This document shows positions 46,007-54,438 of a DNA stretch of 64,000 nucleotides, one piece after another; within the stretch, counting starts at the first letter, position 1; the number at the start of each line of letters is the position of its first letter. The notes beneath the pieces were generated by a model that ran no database searches, was not told the origin of the DNA, and worked only from the letters and a program-made list of their open reading frames with translations. Origin of the DNA: Agreia sp. COWG (GTDB lineage Bacteria > Actinomycetota > Actinomycetes > Actinomycetales > Microbacteriaceae); assembly GCF_904528075.1 (NCBI RefSeq), contig NZ_LR882035.1:2418001-2482000 (forward strand), in the 5' to 3' direction. The position numbers and the translations under genes were made by a program.

Positions 46007-46714
46007 GTGACCGACTTCTCGCAGACCCAGCCCATCATCGACGAGAAGGCCGTTGTGTGGTCGGTGGCTCGCGAGGAGCTCGCGCAGCGCCTGCCCGGCT
46101 CGCGCTTGCTCGTCATCATGCACGGCTACGGATCGCACGAGGCCGACCTCATCTCGTTGGCGCCACACCTGCCCGGCGACATCGTGTGCGCGAGCCTGCG
46201 GGCCCCGCTGATCGCCCCGGCACCGATCCAGAACGGCTTCGCCTGGTTTCAGATCGGCGAGTCGGGAAACCCAGAGCCCAGCGCCGTGGATGCCGCCGCC
46301 CGAGGGGTCATCGACTGGCTCGACGGCCTCACGACGACCCACGGCGCCCCGGCCGCCGTGTCGACGCTCGGCTTCTCGCAGGGCGGAGCGATGGCTCTGC
46401 AGCTCCTGCGTCACGAGCCGCAGCGCTTCGCCTCAACCGTGAACCTGTCGGGCTTCTCCGTCTCTGGCGATGCCCCGGCAGACGAGGAGCTCACCTCGAT
46501 CCGCCCGCGCGTGTTCTGGGGACGCGACGAGCGCGATCCCATCATCCCGCCCTCGGCTATCGCCCGCACCTCCACGTGGCTCGAAGCCCACGCGACGGTC
46601 GATGCTCGCCTGTACCCGGGTGCCGGACACGGTATCACCGGCGACGAGATCACCGACGTGCGTCGGTTCCTCGAACAGACACTCCTCGCAGCTCCCTCTT
46701 CCGCAACGGCCTGA
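46007..46714 (+). CDS. Alpha/beta hydrolase, carboxylesterase/phospholipase type
   Basis: 235 residues. HGYGSHEADL (39-48) is the oxyanion loop, GFSQGG (122-127) contains the nucleophile Ser124, and Asp177 (RDERDP) and His208 (GAGHGI) complete the triad. The closest family is the small carboxylesterases of the PlaP/YpfH type; the ester substrate is unknown. No signal peptide, so cytoplasmic. It is followed by ybaK after 10 bases, and the two are probably co-transcribed. Confidence 0.92.
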   Translation: MTDFSQTQPIIDEKAVVWSVAREELAQRLPGSRLLVIMHGYGSHEADLISLAPHLPGDIVCASLRAPLIAPAPIQNGFAWFQIGESGNPEPSAVDAAARGVIDWLDGLTTTHGAPAAVSTLGFSQGGAMALQLLRHEPQRFASTVNLSGFSVSGDAPADEELTSIRPRVFWGRDERDPIIPPSAIARTSTWLEAHATVDARLYPGAGHGITGDEITDVRRFLEQTLLAAPSSATA

Positions 46715-46724
46715 GGCCCGGCCC

Positions 46725-47225
46725 ATGGCGAAGAAGTCGTCGGCGGCGGGGCCGACCACCGCGGCCACGATCGCGCTCGCTCGCGCCGGCATCTCGTTCG
46801 TGCCTCACGCCTACGCCCACGACTCCGCCGTGACCGACTTCGGCGGCGAGGCCGCATCGGAACTGGGCGTCGACCCCTCGCGCGTGTTCAAGACGCTGAT
46901 GGTCGACACCGACGCGGGACTCGGCATCGGCGTCGTCCCTGTGTCGGGGATGCTCGATCTGAAGGCCGTGGCGGCGGCCCTCGGCGGCAAGCGAGCTGCG
47001 CTGGCCGAGATCGCCCTGGCCGAGCGCAAGAGCGGCTACGTCGTCGGCGGAATCAGCCCATTCGGGCAGAAGACTCCTCTGCCGACCGTGCTCGACGACT
47101 CCGCGCTGGAGTTCGTCACGATCTACGTCTCCGGGGGCCGGCGCGGCTTCGACCTCGAGCTGAGCCCCACCGACATGCTCGCCGCCACCAGGGGAACGAC
47201 GGCGCGCATCCGGCGCCTCGCCTGA
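46725..47225 (+). CDS. ybaK: YbaK-type Cys-tRNA(Pro) deacylase
   Basis: 166 residues. YbaK/EbsC fold with SRVFKTLMVD (the catalytic Lys), GVVPVSGMLDLKAVAAALGGKRA, GYVVGGISPFGQKTPLPTVLD and the C-terminal LELSPTDML. It hydrolyses Cys mischarged on tRNA-Pro. ATG at 46725 follows the esterase by 10 bases. The C-terminal codons and stop lie in a 15-bp perfect tandem duplication (47213-47242), so a second stop follows 12 bases later. Confidence 0.93.
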   Translation: MAKKSSAAGPTTAATIALARAGISFVPHAYAHDSAVTDFGGEAASELGVDPSRVFKTLMVDTDAGLGIGVVPVSGMLDLKAVAAALGGKRAALAEIALAERKSGYVVGGISPFGQKTPLPTVLDDSALEFVTIYVSGGRRGFDLELSPTDMLAATRGTTARIRRLA

Positions 47226-47242
47226 CTGCGCCTCGCCTGACT
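47213..47242. repeat. 15-bp perfect tandem duplication at the ybaK stop
   Basis: Two adjacent identical 15-base copies (47213-47227 and 47228-47242) each contain an in-frame TGA for ybaK. It looks like a recent slippage event, harmless because the first stop is used. Confidence 0.85.
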
Positions 47243-47252
47243 GCGGATGGGC

Positions 47253-48155
47253 TCAGAGGTCGAGGTCGTCGTCGTCGAGAGACTCGTCGGTGAGCATCTC
47301 GACCCAGCGCGCGAGGAACGCGGCACCCGCATCGTCGTGGATGAGGTCTCCGGCCGTCAGCACGGGGTACGCGGTCTCTGGTACGCCGTCGGCCGGGCGC
47401 ACATCGACGTGGGCGACGCGCTCACCCCGCGAGTGCAGCCAGGTCGCCATGGCGTAGTCGCCCCGGGAATCGCCCATCGTGCGCCACTCGAGCGGCATGT
47501 CGCTCGTGCCCTCGAGCAGCGAGAACGCGCGCGCGGCGCCGAAGTCCTTGCCCACCACGAGCGACTCGAAGTCGGTCGAGATGATCGACGGGTCTGCCCG
47601 ATACTGCACGGCGCCGGATGCGTCGGGATAGTCCATCGTTCCCCGTCGAGCCCCGAAACCACGCGCGTTCAGGAGCGCGATCGCGGCCTCGTCCATCTCG
47701 TGCTGACGCCCGAGGAAGGCCTCCGACGACACGTCCTTGCGCTGCTCGAACGTGACCGTCGCCCGCTTGGTGTCGTCGTAGAACACCAGGTCCGAATACT
47801 GGTGCGCCACCAGGGTCCGCACATCGTCGGCGAAGCCGGGCGGCGGCGCGACCGATTCGTCGATCGAGACCGTACCGGCGCCATCCGGAGTGATCTCGAA
47901 CCAGGTGGCGCCCTTCTCGCAGACGGCGAACACGCGGGCGTGTGCCTCGAGGCCCGCCGCGAGCAGGGGCCCGACGACCTCGTCCGCGATGAACAGATCG
48001 GAGCGCCCCGTGTTGAAGATAACGGGAACCCCGGCGTTCGCGAGGGCGACCAGGTCATGGCCGATCGACGAGATGTTGATCGATCGGGTCACCGGGCTCG
48101 CGAGCGGCCCATCGACATCGAGCAGAAGGCCGAGGCGGGGCGGGGTCATAGTCAC
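47253..48155 (-). CDS. HAD-superfamily hydrolase
   Basis: 300 residues. Motif I is LLLDVDGPLA (Asp13, Asp15), FNTGRS (Thr48 region) is motif II, and WRTMGDSRGDYAMA contains the metal-binding motif III. The cap is of the type seen in Cof/sucrose-phosphatase-like members. Substrate unknown. The C-terminus is an acidic run of Asp. GTG at 48155 with a second possible start at the following ATG. Convergent with ybaK. Confidence 0.85.
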   Translation of the reverse strand: MTMTPPRLGLLLDVDGPLASPVTRSINISSIGHDLVALANAGVPVIFNTGRSDLFIADEVVGPLLAAGLEAHARVFAVCEKGATWFEITPDGAGTVSIDESVAPPPGFADDVRTLVAHQYSDLVFYDDTKRATVTFEQRKDVSSEAFLGRQHEMDEAAIALLNARGFGARRGTMDYPDASGAVQYRADPSIISTDFESLVVGKDFGAARAFSLLEGTSDMPLEWRTMGDSRGDYAMATWLHSRGERVAHVDVRPADGVPETAYPVLTAGDLIHDDAGAAFLARWVEMLTDESLDDDDLDL

Positions 48156-48175
48156 GACCCCATTGTTGCGTATGC

Positions 48176-49198
48176 TCAGCGCCCCTTCTGGCGGTATCCC
48201 CCGGATGGCCGGGGCTTACGCGCCGTGCCGAGCGGGCGGGGCGTCTTGCTCGGGGTGCCCTTTGCTCCCTTCGCGCCGGTGCGCGGCTTCTTCGACTCGG
48301 CGCGCGACTTCTCGGCACGCGCCTTCTCGGCGCGCATCTTCTCTGCGGCGAGCTGCTCGTCGTTGCCCGCCTTGGGCGACGAACTCGTCGTGCCCGAACG
48401 GGAACTCGATGCCTTTCGACCTCGCACGATGCCGATGAACTCGTCGATGCGCTCGTCTGCATCGCCCGCGATCCACGCTATGGCGATCTGCGTCTCGGGC
48501 AGGTCGAGAACGGGGCGTGCCACCACGTCTTTTCGGGCGTGCAGGCGTGCGACGGAGTGCGGCAGCACGATGACCCCGGTGCCGGCGGCCACGAGGTCGA
48601 TGGCGTCGTCGACGGTGGCCGATTCGGTCAGCATGTTCTCGTCTGCCAGTTCGGCCACGCGCACCTCCTCGAGCAGCGACAGCGGGTTGTCCTTCGACAC
48701 GACGACCACCGGCACCTCGTCGTAGAGCCGGATGGCGGAGAGCCCCTCTGACTCGATCGGCAGGCGCACGAAGGCCACGTCGACCAGGTCGTCTCGCAAA
48801 CCGGCCACGCGCTCGTCGCTCGCGACCGGCCGTACCTCGAGGGGGATGTCGGGGTGCCGCTCCGCCCACTCCGTGGTCCACTTGGTGACCGTCACCCCCG
48901 GAACGAACGACAGCCTGAACGGCACAGGCTTCGCCGCTTCCTCGGCCGCGAGGGCAGCCCGCTCGTCACCCTCGGCGATCAGGCCCGGAGCCTGCTCGAG
49001 CAACGCGCGTCCGGCATCCGTGAGCTGCGTACCCTGCTGCTCGCGATCAAACAGCGGGTACCCGAGTGATCCCTCCAGCTCGACGATCGCCTTGCTCAAT
49101 CGTGTGCGGGCGATGCCCAGAGCGAGGGCCGCGCGCCCGAAGTGCAGCTCGGTGGCCACGGCCGTGTACCAGCGAAGGGTGGTCGGATCGATGTGCAC
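48176..49198 (-). CDS. LysR family regulator with Lys/Ala-rich tail
   Basis: 340 residues. A winged helix-turn-helix is visible (LRWYTAVATELHFGRAALALGIARTRLSKAIVELEGSLGYPLFDRE, about 8-52), followed by a periplasmic-binding-like effector domain to about 255. Residues ~261-340 are a low-complexity basic tail with the repeat AEK.RAEKARAEKSRAE and a GAKGAKGTPSKTPRPLG segment, similar to histone-H1-like tails, which most LysR proteins lack. GTG 49198 has AGGAG 6 bases upstream. It is divergent from the DUF5997 gene (61 bases). Confidence 0.9.
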   Translation of the reverse strand: MHIDPTTLRWYTAVATELHFGRAALALGIARTRLSKAIVELEGSLGYPLFDREQQGTQLTDAGRALLEQAPGLIAEGDERAALAAEEAAKPVPFRLSFVPGVTVTKWTTEWAERHPDIPLEVRPVASDERVAGLRDDLVDVAFVRLPIESEGLSAIRLYDEVPVVVVSKDNPLSLLEEVRVAELADENMLTESATVDDAIDLVAAGTGVIVLPHSVARLHARKDVVARPVLDLPETQIAIAWIAGDADERIDEFIGIVRGRKASSSRSGTTSSSPKAGNDEQLAAEKMRAEKARAEKSRAESKKPRTGAKGAKGTPSKTPRPLGTARKPRPSGGYRQKGR

Positions 49199-49246
49199 GG
49201 GTGGCTCCTCACGCCTTACCACCGGGATTCCGGCGCGGTCTCAGGC

Positions 49247-49252
49247 TACCCT
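49247..49252 (+). promoter_or_regulatory. -10 element for leaderless DUF5997 gene
   Basis: TACCCT ends 7 bases before ATG 49260. Confidence 0.5.
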
Positions 49253-49259
49253 TGGCATC

Positions 49260-49694
49260 ATGACGCCCGCGAAAACCCCCCAGACCATGAAGCCCGCGAC
49301 GGCGGCCAAGAAGCTCGGTGTGCTGCTCGAAGCCACCCCCACAGAATTCCAGCAGGGAACGATCACCCGCACCCAGCTCGACGAGCTGCTGACGAGCCCG
49401 CCCGAGTGGGTCGTCGAGCTGCGCCTGAATGGCCCGCACCCACGCCAGATCGTGGCCTCGAAGCTCGGCGTCACCATCTCGGGCCTCGCCCGCGGCGAGG
49501 TCACCGAGCCTCTCACGACAGCGCAGATCCAGGATCTGCTGGCCAACCGGCCCGAGTGGCTGGTGCGTGAGCGCGCCACGCAGGCCGAGGTGCGCCGAGA
49601 GGCGGCCCGCGTGAAGCAGCTGAACGAGGAGAAGGCCAGAAAGGCCGCCCACGTCGCACGCCAGGAGAGCCAGCGCGCCGCCGCCGGCAACTGA
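49260..49694 (+). CDS. DUF5997 family protein
   Basis: 144 residues. TAAKKLGVLLEATPTEFQQGTITRTQLDELL and LRLNGPHPRQIVASKLGVTISGLARGEV resemble a conserved actinobacterial family of unknown function (DUF5997, from memory of the sequence pattern). The second half has a helix-turn-helix look and the end is a charged coil (REAARVKQLNEEKARKAAHVARQE). It sits divergent to the LysR regulator, so one may regulate the other. Confidence 0.78.
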   Translation: MTPAKTPQTMKPATAAKKLGVLLEATPTEFQQGTITRTQLDELLTSPPEWVVELRLNGPHPRQIVASKLGVTISGLARGEVTEPLTTAQIQDLLANRPEWLVRERATQAEVRREAARVKQLNEEKARKAAHVARQESQRAAAGN

Positions 49695-49731
49695 GCCTGT
49701 CGAACAGCCGAACCCGAGAACCGAGCCCGCC

Positions 49732-50820
49732 ATGACAGGGTCGCCCCGCGCCGAGCCCCGCGCATCCGACATTCGCCGCTGGCGACGCTACCTGGCCGAC
49801 GAGCAGCTCGAGGCCGCCGTCTATCGCGACCTCGCCCAGCGCCGCACGGGCGAGGAGAGGGAGATTCTGCTCGCCCTGGCCGAGGCCGAGGCCAGGCACG
49901 AGCAGCACTGGCGCCTGTTGCTGGGCGACGACATCGGTCGAACGCTGCGCGGCGCCACTCGCACGCGCATCCTCGGCTTTCTGGCCCGCCGCTTCGGGTC
50001 GGTCTTCGTTCTCGCGCTCGCCCAGCGCGCCGAGTCCCGCTCCCCCTACGAGACCGACTCCGACGCCACGGCAGCCATGGCCGCCGATGAACGAATCCAC
50101 GAAGAGGTCGTCCGTGGCCTCGCCACGCGGGGCCGGATGCGTCTCAGCGGCACATTCCGCGCGGCCGTCTTCGGCGCGAACGACGGGCTGGTCTCGAATC
50201 TGGCCCTGGTGATCGGCATCTCGGCCAGTGGCGTGGCCAACCACGTCGTGCTGCTGACCGGCATCGCGGGCCTCCTCGCCGGCGCCCTTTCGATGGGAGC
50301 GGGCGAATACGTCTCGGTGCGCTCACAGCGTGAGTTGCTCGAGTCGTCGACACCCGATCCGGATGCGCGCAGCGCGGTCGCCGACCTCGACGTCGACGCG
50401 AACGAGCTGGCCCTCGTCTACCGGGCCCGAGGAATGTCCGAGGAGGAAGCCGACACCCACGCGGCCGAGGTCCTCCGCACGAACGACCTCGCCGTCGTCG
50501 CCGACCCGTCTGACCACCTCGAGGTGGACGAGCACGAGTCGGTCGGTACCGGCCTGAGTGCCGCCCTGTCGAGCTTCTGCTTCTTCGCCTCTGGCGCGAT
50601 CATCCCGGTGCTGCCGTACATCTTCGGACTGACCGGATTTCCGGCGCTCATCGTCGCCGCCGTCCTCGTGGGGCTCGCGCTGCTCGGAACGGGAGCCGTC
50701 GTCGGCATCCTGTCTGGCGCGTCACCGCTGAAGCGAGGCCTGCGCCAACTCGGCATCGGCTACGGAGCAGCCCTCGTCACCTACGTACTCGGGCTGCTCT
50801 TCGGCACGACCGGCGTCTGA
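49732..50820 (+). CDS. VIT1/CCC1 transporter with N-terminal ferritin-like domain
   Basis: 362 residues. The first ~95 are a ferritin-like helical bundle with Glu and ExxH-type residues (DEQLEAAVYRDL, EAEARHEQHW). The C-terminal ~240 form the CCC1/VIT membrane domain of five helices, with the usual GANDGLVSNLALVIG, AGALSMGAGEYVS and PYIFG motifs. Such proteins move Fe or Mn out of the cytoplasm and may oxidise the iron first. Start ATG 49732; no -10 hexamer close to it. It may follow DUF5997 in one transcript (37 bases). Confidence 0.92.
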   Translation: MTGSPRAEPRASDIRRWRRYLADEQLEAAVYRDLAQRRTGEEREILLALAEAEARHEQHWRLLLGDDIGRTLRGATRTRILGFLARRFGSVFVLALAQRAESRSPYETDSDATAAMAADERIHEEVVRGLATRGRMRLSGTFRAAVFGANDGLVSNLALVIGISASGVANHVVLLTGIAGLLAGALSMGAGEYVSVRSQRELLESSTPDPDARSAVADLDVDANELALVYRARGMSEEEADTHAAEVLRTNDLAVVADPSDHLEVDEHESVGTGLSAALSSFCFFASGAIIPVLPYIFGLTGFPALIVAAVLVGLALLGTGAVVGILSGASPLKRGLRQLGIGYGAALVTYVLGLLFGTTGV

Positions 50821-50834
50821 CCGGCCCACTCGGA

Positions 50835-50972
50835 CTACTTCTTCTTGACGTTCGTCACCGCGTCGGTCGAGTGGTTCGTCGAGCCGCTCTTCGTCTTCTT
50901 GTCGGCGCGCTTCTCTTTGAGTGAACGTGCTGCCGGTTTTGCCACTGCTTTGCGTGCTGATTTCTCGCCCAT
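50835..50972 (-). CDS. Small basic protein (45 aa), unknown
   Basis: Read directly on the minus strand from ATG 50972 to TAG 50837-50835: MGEKSARKAVAKPAARSLKE, then about 25 more residues ending KKK. It is Lys/Ala/Ser-rich with no hydrophobic core, and GAGGA lies 7 bases upstream of the ATG, so it is probably real. Similar very short basic proteins occur in Microbacteriaceae. It is too short for confident homology, and may bind nucleic acid or be a stress-related peptide. The neighbouring genes give no functional hint. Confidence 0.7.
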   Translation of the reverse strand: MGEKSARKAVAKPAARSLKEKRADKKTKSGSTNHSTDAVTNVKKK

Positions 50973-51078
50973 GGTGCATCCTCGATTCGAGAGCCCCTGT
51001 GACCCTGTACTCGACCCTAGGCCTCGTTCGCCCCGCGTGCTTACCGGCGAGGGTGAGTTGGCAGGATCCTCCGCCCAG

Positions 51079-51702
51079 TCAGGACAGGGTCGGTAAAACC
51101 GTCATCATCGTCGAGATCATCTGGGAGACCTTGACGCTCACGATGATCATGCTCAGCACGAAGACGCCGATGTACACCCAGATGGGCAGGAGTCCGGTGC
51201 CCGAGCGGCGGCGAACGATCACCGACCGGCCGATGATGTACACCACACCCCCGAGGAAGGTCCACGCCCAGTGAAACGGCCGATCGAATCCGCGCTGCAG
51301 TAGCACCCGGCGATCGAGGAAGGCGAAGACGACGCTCAAGCCGTACAGCACAAAGCCCACGCCCTGCACCAGGAGGTAGCCCGGGTCGGCCAATTGCACC
51401 ACGGGATCGTTCGGCGACTCCAGTGTCGCCCGAATGTAGGCGTCCATATCCCAGAACAGCAACGTGACCAGCGATAGGAGGGGCAACACCAGGGTGATGA
51501 GCCAGATGTAGGGCGTGTACACAGGGGTGGCCGGATCGACCTTGCCCGGCACAGCTGCGGCACCGAAAGCCTCGAGAGCCGGATCGGAGACGTGATCCGT
51601 CCACTGATGGCCGTCCCACCACCGACTTCCCGCGCCTCCGGAGGGATCCGGGAACCAACCGGCAGCCGGTGTGGGGGTGTGGGGATCGGACGGAATCGTC
51701 AT
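51079..51702 (-). CDS. DUF2510 membrane protein
   Basis: 207 residues. The N-terminal [25 protein letters not shown] is the DUF2510 motif (WxPDP...WWDG..WT). A linker leads to about four membrane helices (near [20 protein letters not shown], the [17 protein letters not shown] region, [15 protein letters not shown] and [17 protein letters not shown]). The motif occurs on many actinobacterial envelope proteins; role unknown. Its ATG overlaps the stop of the upstream gene (ATGA), so the two are co-translated. Confidence 0.88.
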   Translation of the reverse strand: MTIPSDPHTPTPAAGWFPDPSGGAGSRWWDGHQWTDHVSDPALEAFGAAAVPGKVDPATPVYTPYIWLITLVLPLLSLVTLLFWDMDAYIRATLESPNDPVVQLADPGYLLVQGVGFVLYGLSVVFAFLDRRVLLQRGFDRPFHWAWTFLGGVVYIIGRSVIVRRRSGTGLLPIWVYIGVFVLSMIIVSVKVSQMISTMMTVLPTLS

Positions 51703-52142
51703 TGAAAGTCCTTTTCGGTCAGCACGAAGACGGGAATTTCGCGGTCGGTGTTCTTCTGGTAGTCAGCGTAATCGGCATAGGCGGCCACGGCTCGCTGCCA
51801 CCACATGGCCTTCTCCTCGCCGGTGATCTCCCGCGCGACGTAGTCCTTCTTCACAGGCCCGTCCTGCAATTCGACATGGGGCTCAGCCAGCAGGTTGTAG
51901 TACCAGACCGGATGCTTGGGTGCGCCGCCGAGTGACGCGACCACGGCGTACTCGCCCTCGTGCTCGACGCGCATCAGCGCCGTCTTACGCAGCTTGCCCG
52001 ACTTCGCCCCGACGCTGGTGAGCACGATCACCGGCATGCCCCGCATCGTGGTGCCGGATGTTCCGCCCGACCCCTCGTACTCCTCCACCTGCTCGCGTGC
52101 CCACTGGGATGTGCTCGGTAGGTATTCTCCGGTCAACGGCAT
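51699..52142 (-). CDS. Deazaflavin (F420)-dependent nitroreductase-family protein
   Basis: 147 residues. The split-barrel of the Ddn family is recognisable from [52 protein letters not shown], followed by the [20 protein letters not shown] segment and the conserved aromatic AYADYADYQ. Family members use cofactor F420 to reduce diverse substrates. Start ATG 52142 with AAGGAG upstream. Coupled to the DUF2510 gene. Confidence 0.92.
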   Translation of the reverse strand: MPLTGEYLPSTSQWAREQVEEYEGSGGTSGTTMRGMPVIVLTSVGAKSGKLRKTALMRVEHEGEYAVVASLGGAPKHPVWYYNLLAEPHVELQDGPVKKDYVAREITGEEKAMWWQRAVAAYADYADYQKNTDREIPVFVLTEKDFQ

Positions 52143-52260
52143 GGCAAAGCTCCTTCGTTCGGTGGTGCGTGCACCTCTACCATCCTCTTCCCTCTGCCGG
52201 CCGCGCGCTACGCTGGCACGGCCCGGCTCACCGTTCGGGTGAACGAGGGGTGGCACACGC

Positions 52261-52905
52261 ATGCGACGACAGGCGAACCGCGCCCTTTATGTGGAAACGG
52301 TGATCGGGGCCCACGTCGATGACGTCTGGAGGCTCACCCAGACCCCCGAGCTGCACTCCCGGTGGGACCTGCGCTTCAGCCGCATCGCCCCGCTGGCGGC
52401 AGCGACAGACGGCGAGCCCAGCCGCTTCGTCTACGAGCGGCGGCTGCCGCTTCACACCATCAGAGGCACGGGGGTCTCCCTCGGGGAGCGCGGAGGTACG
52501 GACGGCTCGAGAACCTCCGCCCTCGTCTTCTCCACCCGCGACCCGATCTCGCCGCTGGCATCCGGTCGCGGCTATTGGCGCTACGTTCCCACTGACGACG
52601 GTTCGACCCGATTCATCACCGGCTACGACTACGAGCCGTTCGCCGGGGCCATAGGCGCCGCGCTCGACCGCCTGGTCACGCGCCGCCTCGTCTGGTGGAT
52701 GACCGCGTGGAGCTTCGACCGCCTGCGCATCTGGGCCGAGACGGGCGTCGCTCCAGAACGCTGGCCCGTCGCATCCGTCGCGGCGTTCTGGATGCGCGAG
52801 CGACCGCGCGCCGCGCGGTGCCTGTCGCGGCCCGCCAGGGCCGGGCGAACGCACGACGCCATGGCCGACGCCCCCGCCTCGCTGACCGGACTGGTCGAGT
52901 CATGA
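52261..52905 (+). CDS. SRPBCC-like ligand-binding protein
   Basis: 214 residues. The beginning ([37 protein letters not shown]) is a START/SRPBCC fold, with strands to about 145 and a conserved helix ([31 protein letters not shown]). Ligand unknown. The C-terminus is Arg/Ala-rich. AGGGG lies about 10 bases before the ATG. The stop overlaps the DUF4166 start (ATGA), so the two act as a pair. Confidence 0.8.
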   Translation: MRRQANRALYVETVIGAHVDDVWRLTQTPELHSRWDLRFSRIAPLAAATDGEPSRFVYERRLPLHTIRGTGVSLGERGGTDGSRTSALVFSTRDPISPLASGRGYWRYVPTDDGSTRFITGYDYEPFAGAIGAALDRLVTRRLVWWMTAWSFDRLRIWAETGVAPERWPVASVAAFWMRERPRAARCLSRPARAGRTHDAMADAPASLTGLVES

Positions 52906-53576
52906 CGAGCGTGTTCCAGAGGGCCCTCGGCGACGACTTCGGAAAACTGCACCCCATGATGCAGAGGCGCTTCGGGGTGGGCCTAGACGCGGGCTACGCC
53001 TGCATGGGCGCGGGCACGATGACAAGCATCCGCCGCGGTCCGTGGTGGACCGTCCCCTTTCTCTGGATCGGCCGCATCCGCAACATCCTGGTGCCGATCC
53101 AGGGCAAGAGTGTGCCCTTCACCGTCGAGAATTTTCCCTACGTCGACCCGTTCGGCCGAGAGACGGTCACGTTCGTCCGCAGCTATGGAACCGGCACGCA
53201 TCCGCATCGCTTCGACGCCACGATGATCTACAGCGAGTCGGCCGGCCGGGTGATCGACTACCTCGGAACCCACCAGCACCTCGCCGTCGACCTCGATCTC
53301 TCGGTCGGCGACGACGGCTCCCTGCTGCTCGTCTCAGATGCCCAGCGCTTCTACGAGGGGCCGATCGCCTTTCGCTTCCCGATGCTTTTCAGCGGCAGGG
53401 CCGAGCTGCGCGAGAGCTTCGACGACGATGCCGGCGTGTACCGCATCCACCTTGAGGTCACCAACCGCCGCTTCGGCTTTCTCTTCGGCTACACCGGTAC
53501 GTTCGAGTGCACGTTCCCCGCTGCGCAGGATGCTCCGGCTCGGCTCAGACCACGTCGGCACGAGCGCCGGGAATAG
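52902..53576 (+). CDS. DUF4166 domain protein
   Basis: 224 residues. LGDDFGKLHPMMQRRFGVG, ENFPYVDPFGRETVTFVRSY and GTHQHLAVDLDLSVGDDGSLLL are typical of DUF4166, a beta-rich family of unknown function often found with SRPBCC or oxidoreductase genes. It starts at ATG 52902 in the SRPBCC stop. Its 3' end overlaps the convergent EamA gene by 32 bases (53545-53576). Confidence 0.88.
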   Translation: MTSVFQRALGDDFGKLHPMMQRRFGVGLDAGYACMGAGTMTSIRRGPWWTVPFLWIGRIRNILVPIQGKSVPFTVENFPYVDPFGRETVTFVRSYGTGTHPHRFDATMIYSESAGRVIDYLGTHQHLAVDLDLSVGDDGSLLLVSDAQRFYEGPIAFRFPMLFSGRAELRESFDDDAGVYRIHLEVTNRRFGFLFGYTGTFECTFPAAQDAPARLRPRRHERRE

Positions 53577-54438
53577 TCCCCGGCCTCGCGCTGCGCACCG
53601 CCCCGATGCTCGCCACGACCACCAGGCCGATGGCGATGACCCCCAGCACGCTCACGTGCTGGGCCAGCAGCACGACTCCGGCGAGTGCCGCCATGGCGGG
53701 CGCCAGGCTCATGAGAATGGCGAAGCTCGACGACGGGATGCGGCGCAGCGCGAAGAGCTCGAGCGCGTAGGGAATGGTCGACGAGAGCAGGGCGACGGCC
53801 GCGCCGAGCAGCAGGATGTCGGGGCGCACGATGGCGGGACCGGCCGCCAACACCCCGAACGGCAGGGTGAGCACCGCACCGATCGCCATGGCGAGCGCGA
53901 GACCGTCGAGGCGCGCGAAGCGACTGCCCGTTCGAGACGAGAGCAGGATGTAGCCGGCCCAGGTTGCCCCGGCCCCGACCGCGAAGAGCACGCCGACGGG
54001 GTCGAGGTCGCCGAAGCTGCCCTGGCCGAGCAGAAAGACGCCGACGAAGGCCAGCACCGCCCACAACCAGCTCGACGCGCGCCTACTCGTCACGACCGAG
54101 AGCACCAGGGGACCGAGAACCTCGATCGTCACTGTCGCCCCGAGCGGGATACGCGCGAGCGCCTCGTAGAACAGGGCATTCATGAGGGCGAGGGCCAGGC
54201 CGAAGCCGACCACCGTCATCCAGTCGCCTCGGCTACGACCGCGCACGGACGGCCGAGCGATGGCCAAGAGCACCAGCGCCGAAAAGGTCAGCCGCAGCGC
54301 GACCATGCCGAGGGCACCCACGCTCGGAAAGAGCAGCACGGCGAAGGCCGCCCCGACCTCCTGGCAGACGAGCCCCACGACGACGAGGCCCGCCGCCGCC
54401 GAGGGTCCGCCGAAGCGAGCGCCTCGGACAGTCGTCAC
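53545..54438 (-). CDS. EamA/RhtA-type membrane exporter
   Basis: 297 residues, ten membrane helices in two EamA halves. VGLVCQEVGAAFAVLLFPSVGALGMVALRLTFSALVLL and IPLGATVTIEVLGPLVLSVV are like RhtA amino-acid exporters. The substrate is unknown; the operon context is lipid synthesis. GTG 54438 overlaps the stop of the flavoprotein gene (GTGA), so it is the last gene of the minus-strand operon 57625-53545. Its stop lies inside the convergent DUF4166 gene. Confidence 0.9.
   Translation of the reverse strand: MTTVRGARFGGPSAAAGLVVVGLVCQEVGAAFAVLLFPSVGALGMVALRLTFSALVLLAIARPSVRGRSRGDWMTVVGFGLALALMNALFYEALARIPLGATVTIEVLGPLVLSVVTSRRASSWLWAVLAFVGVFLLGQGSFGDLDPVGVLFAVGAGATWAGYILLSSRTGSRFARLDGLALAMAIGAVLTLPFGVLAAGPAIVRPDILLLGAAVALLSSTIPYALELFALRRIPSSSFAILMSLAPAMAALAGVVLLAQHVSVLGVIAIGLVVVASIGAVRSARPGTIPGARADVV

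Noticed and set aside
50722..50979. 85-codon minus-strand frame after the VIT gene
   Set aside because: Charged, unlike any family, and overlaps both the VIT gene and a better-supported 45-residue frame.
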